Assembly (NCBI GenBank): GCA_946404865.1 | Contig: CAMJFC010000024.1 | Span: 1 to 39,307 of the forward strand | From: an uncultured Prevotellaceae bacterium | Lineage (GTDB): Bacteria > Bacteroidota > Bacteroidia > Bacteroidales > Bacteroidaceae | Direction of reading: 5' to 3' | DNA length: 39,307 bases | Shown: in pieces, positions 33,483 to 39,307 of the stretch | Position numbering within the stretch: position 1 is the stretch's first letter | Layout of the letters: each line of letters begins with the position of its first letter | Position numbers and translations under genes: made by a program | The notes under the pieces: generated by a model | Seen by the model: the letters and a program-made list of their open reading frames with translations, nothing else | Database searches by the model: none | Told to the model about the DNA's origin: nothing

Positions 33483-34997
33483 ATGGCACTGATTAAATGT
33501 ACAGAATGTGGGCATGAGGTATCCGACAAAGCGTCTGAATGTCCCAATTGCGGTTGTCCCATCAACAATGTTGATGCAGTCCAAGAAAAACCGATTGAAG
33601 AAGAATTGTATGTAAAAGAACCACAAAAGAAAAAGTGGTGGATATGGGCTTTGGCCGCCTTACTCTGCCTCATAGGTGGAAGTGTGTATTTCTTTGTCTC
33701 TACAAGAGGTAATACTGACAAAGAAGCACCTGTCGCAGAAAAGACAGATAGCACAGACAAAAAGGAAAATTTTTATTACGATAAGGATGCCATTGTGATA
33801 ATCACACCCGAGTTTACCAAAGCCATTGAACAATATGACAAACTCGGTATTTTCAGTGAAGGCCTTGCGGCAGTATGCAAGGATGACAAATGGGGGTATA
33901 TCAACACCAAAGGGGAAGAGGTGATTCCATGTAAATACAGATCTGCGGAGGCCTTTAGCGACGGGTTGGCTGCTGTTAAGAAAAGTGGTAAATGGGGATA
34001 CATTGATGTCAGAGGACAAAAAACCATCCCAATCGACATCACAGCAGAGATGGCGGGGCAATTTTCAGAAGGTTTAGCATTTGTCTATCGTGAAGACAGA
34101 GATGGTAATGCGTCATTTTCTGTTATCAACAAACAAGGTAATGTTGTCTTTGATGGGAAATGCGATTTCTCGGGAATTTATGGCTCCGAACTTGAAGCAA
34201 AGTTATTACCTAAGTATAACCAAGGTGAGTTATATGTGCCTGTGGATCTCTCTACAAGTGCTGTTTATGACAGTAATGGCATGAAAAGAAGAACAGCAGA
34301 CTATTACGATAAAATGGTAACGGCTGGAAAATATATCGTTGCAACAGAAGATGGGGAAGGAGAGTTTTTTAAAGTGGGACTGAGGAATGCCAATGGTAAA
34401 ATGGTTATACCTGCCATTTATGATGGTGTCAACGATACTGGCTTTGGAGAAAATACAGAAGTCTCAAATGGAGTGGTGCTGGTCATGTTGCAGGAATTGG
34501 GTGATGATGTTTATGAGGGTCCTGGTGACGCTCTTGAATCCAGCGACACCAAATATTATTATGGTTATGCCGACCTGAAAGGAAATGACACGTTCTCCGA
34601 AAGAATAAAATCGAGATGTAGAAAAGCAAATGATAGAGCTGTAAATAAAATCCTCAGTCAACGGGCAGATGAAGCGGAAGCAGCGATTGACGCGGCAGTT
34701 AGCTATGATTATGATGGCGGCTCTGCATATTCCGCAAACGAGGATTTGTCATGGTTGGAGGGGAACTGGCGTTATCAGATGCGGGCGTATGGGGAAGTGC
34801 TTGAGATGCGTGTAGGCATCAGTGGTGAGACCATTGCTGTCTTTATGAATGGCGAGCATTATTACACGGGCAGTTACTCTATAGAGGGTAACCATCTGGT
34901 GTATAATCGGCGTAATGGCATGTCGGATTATCTTGTTATTGACAGAAATAATCAATGCTTGAAAGCGGATGAGAATAACAATATGCAACGTTTCTGA
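33483..34997 (+). CDS. Zinc-ribbon/transmembrane protein 5 with WG repeats
   Basis: 504 residues. Ribbon MALIKCTECG with Cys6/9/20/23, transmembrane helix at about 52-72, then WG (KWG) repeats outside the membrane: IFSEGLAAVCKDDKWGYINT at 123-142, FSDGLAAVKKSGKWGYIDVR at 158-177 and a third, weaker one near 193-215. A final beta domain of about 80 residues (WLEGNWRYQM to the end) is also found in the next gene. WG repeats are thought to form beta structures that bind ligands or proteins; the role here is unknown. 68-base gap upstream, which is also the gap homologous to the decayed copy at 29404. Confidence 0.8.
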   Translation: MALIKCTECGHEVSDKASECPNCGCPINNVDAVQEKPIEEELYVKEPQKKKWWIWALAALLCLIGGSVYFFVSTRGNTDKEAPVAEKTDSTDKKENFYYDKDAIVIITPEFTKAIEQYDKLGIFSEGLAAVCKDDKWGYINTKGEEVIPCKYRSAEAFSDGLAAVKKSGKWGYIDVRGQKTIPIDITAEMAGQFSEGLAFVYREDRDGNASFSVINKQGNVVFDGKCDFSGIYGSELEAKLLPKYNQGELYVPVDLSTSAVYDSNGMKRRTADYYDKMVTAGKYIVATEDGEGEFFKVGLRNANGKMVIPAIYDGVNDTGFGENTEVSNGVVLVMLQELGDDVYEGPGDALESSDTKYYYGYADLKGNDTFSERIKSRCRKANDRAVNKILSQRADEAEAAIDAAVSYDYDGGSAYSANEDLSWLEGNWRYQMRAYGEVLEMRVGISGETIAVFMNGEHYYTGSYSIEGNHLVYNRRNGMSDYLVIDRNNQCLKADENNNMQRF

Positions 34998-35011
34998 TAG
35001 TATATACGAAT

Positions 35012-36688
35012 ATGGCTCTCATTAAATGTTCAGAATGTGGACATGATGTGTCCGACAAAGCCTCCGCGTGTCCGAATTGCGGCTTCCCGTTTACAGAAAG
35101 TATTCCCTCACAAGATACTGTTATTGAAGAGTCAAAAGGGAAACACAGGACAATTCTATGGCCTGTGATAGTTCTTCTTCTGTGCTTGTTGGCTGCCGGT
35201 GGCTATTATGTCTATACGAGAATGTCAAAGAAAGAGAATGTGCAGATTGAGGAAAAACCGGCGGTCGCTGACGATAAGGATTCAGTCGTTGTCCTCAGTG
35301 CGGCATTTATCAAAGCCATAGAGAAATATGACCAGTTTAGTATCTTCAGCGAGGGGCGTGCGGCGGTTTGTGACGGAAACAAATGGGGCTATATCAATAC
35401 GAAAGGAGAGGAGGTGATACCCGCAACGATTGATGCGTATTGTGTCGGACGATTCTCCGAAGGCTTGGCTTTTGTGGCCCATGGAAATAATAATGCCGAC
35501 TTCTCAATTATTGAAAGAACAGGAAAGACGGTTTTTCAAGGTAGCGGGTTCTATTTTGACTCAGAGTTCCCCCATAGTGAAGACATGCCTTATTATCTGA
35601 AAGGACAAATCTTCGTTCCGATGACAACGGCTGAATTATTCAATATCTACGATAAAGAGGGCAATATAATTGATACCGCTGATTTTGAGGAAAAGGATTC
35701 ATATTATAGGAAAAATGTGGTTGACAAATATACCGTCTTTGACAGTTCAGGCGAAGGAGGACAAGGACAACGCAAATATGGGATAAAAGATTCTGGAGGG
35801 AATGTTGTTGTCCCTGCCAAATATAATGGCATTAGTGGTATATGTAAGGACGACGGCACACAAATCGCCTATGTGTCAAATGGCGTGGCACTTGTTGATC
35901 TCATTGAAATAGACGAGGACTATTTCACAAATAACTACAAATACTCCAAATCTGAGCACCACTATGGCTATGCAGACCTGAAAGGCAATGACACGTTCTC
36001 AAGGACACTTAAAGAACGAAGCAAGAATGCGGAAATGAACGCATATTCGGAACTTGCAAAACAAAAGGCAGAGGAAGAGCGTTTGCAAAAGGAGGGTCCC
36101 GAATGGTTGCAAGGAGCATGGAGGATGGAGTTGTATGATGACTATGGAAATGGCATTGGATATATGTATGAGGTGTTTGACCATGGCACTTCCAAATCGT
36201 ATATTGAGAACAGCCTTGTTTCCGAGCGGCAATATACCGTTGTCGGTAACAGGGTGTCATACGACAAGGGGTATTATGAGTTAGACCATGAGCGTCACTT
36301 CCTGATTTCTGCGAACGGCAAGGGATTTAAGAAGGTGTCAGACAACACGTCATACATCCCTTCATCATCAGGGTCAAATTCCTCAGGCCGTTCTTATGAC
36401 GATGACGATTCGGGTAGCCGATCCTACAGGTTCTCCTCCGCCGATGACGTGATAGGCTGGTTAAGCGATAAGACCTTCTACAATGGTAGCAGACGTTTGC
36501 GCATACGTCCCGATGGCGTATGGTTGAATGACTATTGTGCCACGTTCGCGCCCAGAGTAGAGCGTTATGAGTCGTGGAAAGCACTCATCAGGGCATCCAC
36601 AGCAACAGGACAAAGATTAAGTTTCCTTGTCAACCCCATCGACGGTGAAATAACCGACGAGGCGGGAGACGTGTTCAGACTAAGATAA
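35012..36688 (+). CDS. Zinc-ribbon/transmembrane protein 6 with WG repeats
   Basis: 558 residues and the closest relative of its neighbour at 33483. Ribbon MALIKCSECG with Cys6/9/20/23, transmembrane helix at about 47-69, WG repeats (IFSEGRAAVCDGNKWGYINT near 113-132, then FSEGLAF), a domain shared with protein 5 (WLQGAWRMEL onward), a Ser/Gly/Asp-rich linker (about 448-474), and an extra C-terminal domain of about 85 residues (RLRIRPDGVWLNDYCATFAP) that protein 5 lacks. The gap to protein 5 is only 14 bases. Probably a tandem duplicate with an added module. Confidence 0.8.
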   Translation: MALIKCSECGHDVSDKASACPNCGFPFTESIPSQDTVIEESKGKHRTILWPVIVLLLCLLAAGGYYVYTRMSKKENVQIEEKPAVADDKDSVVVLSAAFIKAIEKYDQFSIFSEGRAAVCDGNKWGYINTKGEEVIPATIDAYCVGRFSEGLAFVAHGNNNADFSIIERTGKTVFQGSGFYFDSEFPHSEDMPYYLKGQIFVPMTTAELFNIYDKEGNIIDTADFEEKDSYYRKNVVDKYTVFDSSGEGGQGQRKYGIKDSGGNVVVPAKYNGISGICKDDGTQIAYVSNGVALVDLIEIDEDYFTNNYKYSKSEHHYGYADLKGNDTFSRTLKERSKNAEMNAYSELAKQKAEEERLQKEGPEWLQGAWRMELYDDYGNGIGYMYEVFDHGTSKSYIENSLVSERQYTVVGNRVSYDKGYYELDHERHFLISANGKGFKKVSDNTSYIPSSSGSNSSGRSYDDDDSGSRSYRFSSADDVIGWLSDKTFYNGSRRLRIRPDGVWLNDYCATFAPRVERYESWKALIRASTATGQRLSFLVNPIDGEITDEAGDVFRLR

Positions 36689-36723
36689 AAACATCAATTA
36701 ATAATCTAAATTGTTCGATAATT

Positions 36724-38106
36724 ATGAAAACTACATTAGTTAAAAAAAATGCAAGAAATAAGGACGGACTTAATAGCATAATAGGTCTATTTCTACTAGT
36801 TGCGTTCTTTTCTCTACTGCCTGAAAAGACTTACGCACAATGGAGGCTTGCAACAACTTTTAATAATGAAAATAGAGAGGAACACTGGGTGTCAGAAAAT
36901 ATTGTTATCAATGAAGATGGTGAATTTGTTTTCAAACTAAAACGTACATTCCCAAATAGTAGGGATAATGATTATACTAGAAAGGAAAACTATGTAATTT
37001 CTACGTATGTCATATCTTCTGATCTCAAGTTTTGTCGTAACGTGTCTGAAGTATGGTATGATATAAATGGTAATGTTTCGAGGTCTAGTTATGGAAAATG
37101 GCCTGTATCTTTGCCAGAAAGAAAATATACTAGTGGTTCAGAGGCGGCATTTTGTGTGATGTTGGATTTGGCTCGTGCTTACAAATCATCAACGCAAAAA
37201 CAAACATCTCAGACAAACCATTATGGTAGTTCTCAGAAAAAGAAGGATGTTGATGCTAGGCAGAAAGAAGTTGATGAGGCTTTGAAAGCAGTTGAAGAGG
37301 CTGCTGCCAAGGTTGAAGAGGCTGCTGCCAAAGTTGGAAAGGCTGCTGCCAAGGTTGGAGAGACAGCGAAAACACTTGATGCGGCTGCGAAAACAACAGA
37401 CTCTGACATTTCACAAACTTTCACCGTCAATGGTGTGTCGTTTAAAATGATTCACGTTGGAGCCGGCACGTTTATGATGGGTGCTACGTCGGAGCAGGGC
37501 AATGCTGAAAGCGATGAAAAGCCTGCTCATCGCGTGACGCTCTCTGATTACTATATCGGCGAGACGGAGGTGACGCAAGCCCTGTGGCGTGCCGTGATGG
37601 GCAGCAACCCCTCGTATTTCAAGGGCGATAACCTGCCCGTGGAACAAGTCAGTTGGGATGACTGCCAGACGTTCATCCGTAAACTCAACGCTGCTACAGG
37701 AAAGAATTTCCGTCTGCCCACCGAGGCGGAGTGGGAGTTCGCCGCACGTGGCGGTAACAAAAGCCGCCACACGAAATATGAAGGAGGCAGCGACCTCTCT
37801 TCTGTGGCATGGTCCTCTGACAACAGCGGACGTAAGACCCACCCTGTGGCGAAGAAAGCCCCCAATGACTTGGGGCTTTACGACACGAGCGGCAACGTGT
37901 GGGAATGGTGTCACGACTGGTATGACAAGAATTACTACAGCCGTTCACCCTCTACGAATCCTTGCAATAACACCAAGGCCTCGTACCGCGTGGCTCGGGG
38001 CGGCAGTTGGAGCAACTATGTCGGGAACTGTCGTGTGACGTTTCGCGGCAGCAGCTTGCCAGTCATTCGCAACATCAGTCTCGGCTTGCGCCTCGCATTA
38101 AAATAA
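36724..38106 (+). CDS. Exported FGE-sulfatase-like protein with Ala-rich coiled-coil linker
   Basis: 460 residues with a signal peptide or anchor (hydrophobic 17-34, TYAQ near 38) and no zinc ribbon. An N-terminal domain of about 130 residues (unassigned) is followed by a heptad-repeat coiled coil at about 173-220 (VEEAAAK, VEEAAAK, VGKAAAK), coded by near-identical 21-bp DNA repeats. The C-terminal 230 residues are an FGE-like domain (GAGTFMMGATSEQ, EVTQALWRAVMGSNPS, FRLPTEAEWEFAARGG, GNVWEWCHDWY, RGGSW, LGLRLALK). The final 30 codons carry unusual hydrophobic residues at sites normally polar. No catalytic Cys pair is seen. Same strand and spacing as the array. Confidence 0.8.
   Translation: MKTTLVKKNARNKDGLNSIIGLFLLVAFFSLLPEKTYAQWRLATTFNNENREEHWVSENIVINEDGEFVFKLKRTFPNSRDNDYTRKENYVISTYVISSDLKFCRNVSEVWYDINGNVSRSSYGKWPVSLPERKYTSGSEAAFCVMLDLARAYKSSTQKQTSQTNHYGSSQKKKDVDARQKEVDEALKAVEEAAAKVEEAAAKVGKAAAKVGETAKTLDAAAKTTDSDISQTFTVNGVSFKMIHVGAGTFMMGATSEQGNAESDEKPAHRVTLSDYYIGETEVTQALWRAVMGSNPSYFKGDNLPVEQVSWDDCQTFIRKLNAATGKNFRLPTEAEWEFAARGGNKSRHTKYEGGSDLSSVAWSSDNSGRKTHPVAKKAPNDLGLYDTSGNVWEWCHDWYDKNYYSRSPSTNPCNNTKASYRVARGGSWSNYVGNCRVTFRGSSLPVIRNISLGLRLALK
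37260..37365 (+). repeat. 21-bp tandem repeat encoding heptads
   Basis: Units of GAGGCTGCTGCCAAGGTTGA and close variants, three to four copies, coding AAAKVEE-like heptads. Its period is a multiple of three, so copy changes would not alter the frame. Confidence 0.75.
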
Positions 38107-38136
38107 GGAAATAAGCAATATATAAAAATACATCTT

Positions 38137-39234
38137 ATGGCACTCATCAAATGTCCTGAATGCGGGAATATGATTTCCGACATGGCGGAAGAATGTCCCA
38201 AGTGCGGCTGCCCCGTTGGGCAAATAACTACCTCTTTGCCTAAGCGAGTCATCAGCAATGGTGTGTCGCAAAGAAAAGACACCAACAAAGGATTGTATGG
38301 TGTGATTGGAACCCTGTCATTGTTTTTATTGGCTTTAGTCGTTTTCCTCTTGTTGAGTCATAACAGTAGTGAAAAAGTCATTGCGCAGGATACACCATCA
38401 GTAAGCGCTACAACCTCTGATAAAGTCCTCGGTAAAGCGAAAAGTGCTGATGATGTAAATGGAGAAAGAATTGAGAATGGAGATATTGAAGGATATGAAG
38501 ATAATGGTCTTTTCGAGGATAAGGAAATAACCGTAACCAACGGGTGTACTATTAAAATGATAGCGGTGTATGGTGGCTCTTTCTTGATGGGTGGCACTTC
38601 AGAGCAGGGAGGCGATACCTATGCCAATGAACTGCCAGCCCATCGTGTCACGCTCGATAATTATTATATTGGGCAGACGGAAGTGACACAGGCTTTATGG
38701 AAAGCAGTTATGGGCTATAACCCCTCAGCAATCAATCATGGAGATCTATATCCTGTTGAAAGTGTTAATTATAATGACTGCCAGGCATTTGTCAATAAAC
38801 TGAATCAGTTGACAAAAGGCAAGAGACCTAAAGGAAAAGTTTTTCGCATTCCTACTGAAGCGGAATGGGAATATGCTGCCCGTGGCGGGCAGAGCGGTGG
38901 TTTCAAGTATAGCGGAAGTGACGCTGTTGGTTTAGTGGCTTGGTATAATAGTAATGCTAACGGGAAAACACACCACGTGAAATCGTTGAATCCAAATTCT
39001 CTGGGTGTTTTTGATATGAGTGGTAATGTCTCGGAATGGACATCCGATTGGTTTGATGCGAATTATTATGAAAGGTCAGAAGAATATAATCCCAGCAATA
39101 AGGTGCGAAGTCAGCAAATGGCAGGACGAGGCGGCAGTTTTGTCAGTCTGCCCAGGAATTGCCGAGTGTCTGACAGACACTATTATTCTCCCAAAGAGCG
39201 AAAAGGTCATTTAGGACTACGTGTCGCTATGTAA
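38137..39234 (+). CDS. Zinc-ribbon/transmembrane protein 7 with FGE-sulfatase-like domain
   Basis: 365 residues. Ribbon MALIKCPECG with Cys6/9/20/23, transmembrane helix at about 52-74, a linker of some 50 residues with acidic stretches, then an FGE-like domain at about 130-365: GGSFLMGGTSEQ, EVTQALWKAVMGYNPS, FRIPTEAEWEYAARGG, GNVSEWTSDWF, RGGSF...NCRVSDR...LGLRVAM. The Trp-Cys of GNxWEWC is replaced by SEWT. No formylglycine-type Cys pair. It is the last gene of the window; a new promoter follows at 39255. Confidence 0.8.
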   Translation: MALIKCPECGNMISDMAEECPKCGCPVGQITTSLPKRVISNGVSQRKDTNKGLYGVIGTLSLFLLALVVFLLLSHNSSEKVIAQDTPSVSATTSDKVLGKAKSADDVNGERIENGDIEGYEDNGLFEDKEITVTNGCTIKMIAVYGGSFLMGGTSEQGGDTYANELPAHRVTLDNYYIGQTEVTQALWKAVMGYNPSAINHGDLYPVESVNYNDCQAFVNKLNQLTKGKRPKGKVFRIPTEAEWEYAARGGQSGGFKYSGSDAVGLVAWYNSNANGKTHHVKSLNPNSLGVFDMSGNVSEWTSDWFDANYYERSEEYNPSNKVRSQQMAGRGGSFVSLPRNCRVSDRHYYSPKERKGHLGLRVAM

Positions 39235-39254
39235 TTACAAAAAAGCATATAATG

Positions 39255-39286
39255 TTTGCGATTCCGTGAAATAATACTTATATTTG
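39255..39286 (+). promoter_or_regulatory. Promoter pointing out of the window
   Basis: TTTG (39255-39258), 20 bases, then TATATTTG followed by C (39279-39286). It suggests a new transcription unit starts at the right edge and that the array ends with the gene at 38137. Confidence 0.65.
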
Positions 39287-39307
39287 CATACTAATAAGCA
39301 ATCATTG

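Noticed and set aside
32437..39234. FGE-like proteins as formylglycine-generating enzymes
   Set aside because: The Cys pair of the catalytic FGE site is not seen in the C-terminal RGG(S/G)(W/F) to LGLR segment of any of the three, and no sulfatase gene is nearby. A binding role fits better.
30121..39307. A complete diversity-generating retroelement in the window
   Set aside because: No reverse-transcriptase frame and no template repeat could be found; only the target-like segment at 37980-38106 remains as a hint.

Overview
The window looks like a chromosomal segment from a member of the Bacteroidales, most likely Prevotella or a close relative. The evidence is the promoter grammar (TTTG, a 19-20 base spacer, then TAnnTTTG, found ahead of many genes), BspA-type leucine-rich-repeat surface proteins, a two-domain SppA, Bacteroidales-style LpxK and GuaA, and several families of short dispersed intergenic repeats. 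I identified it by reading alone; no database search was possible.

Layout. 1-6.4 kb: sppA-lpxK (minus strand), then two SGNH hydrolases and an exported TPR protein (plus strand). 6.4-8.9 kb: groES-groEL behind an inverted repeat, with a terminator and then a candidate orphan small RNA. 8.9-11.4 kb: a BspA-like protein (minus). 11.5-15.3 kb: a small membrane protein, a sugar-kinase/RapZ fusion, an O-acetylhomoserine sulfhydrylase and a HlyIII-type membrane protein. 15.6-19.5 kb: a Sel1-like protein, an unknown protein, a MurU-like sugar-1-phosphate nucleotidyltransferase and an exported unknown protein. 19.7-23.6 kb: guaA, a small unknown protein and a membrane Ser/Thr kinase. 23.6-26.9 kb: repeat-rich DNA around one secreted DUF3472-like protein, ending in a strongly structured leader-like RNA. 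26.9-39.2 kb: an accessory array, all on the plus strand, with a BspA-like protein, small exported proteins and a tandem set of zinc-ribbon/transmembrane proteins whose exported parts differ (FGE/C-type-lectin fold, WG repeats, unknown domains).

Two things stand out. First, the short repeats that fill the intergenic DNA (7- and 8-bp minisatellites, GC-rich palindromes, C-rich hairpins) also sit in frame inside conserved enzymes: twice in the MurU-like nucleotidyltransferase, twice in guaA and probably once in the second BspA protein. They lengthen these proteins by about 10-120 residues, at places that look like surface loops. Second, the right-hand third is a modular family. Seven genes share the same N-terminal CxxC-x10-CxxC zinc ribbon, and most continue into a single transmembrane helix and a swapped C-terminal module. 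A decayed copy of the shared 5' end is still readable at 29.4 kb. One FGE-like protein ends in a segment that resembles the variable region of a diversity-generating retroelement target, although no reverse transcriptase lies in this window.

How the genes may work together: the kinase/RapZ fusion (11.7 kb) and the nucleotidyltransferase (17.5 kb) are plausible steps of amino-sugar salvage toward UDP-activated sugars. The zinc-ribbon array looks like a set of inner-membrane proteins with a shared cytoplasmic head and different periplasmic binding domains. Both statements are inference.
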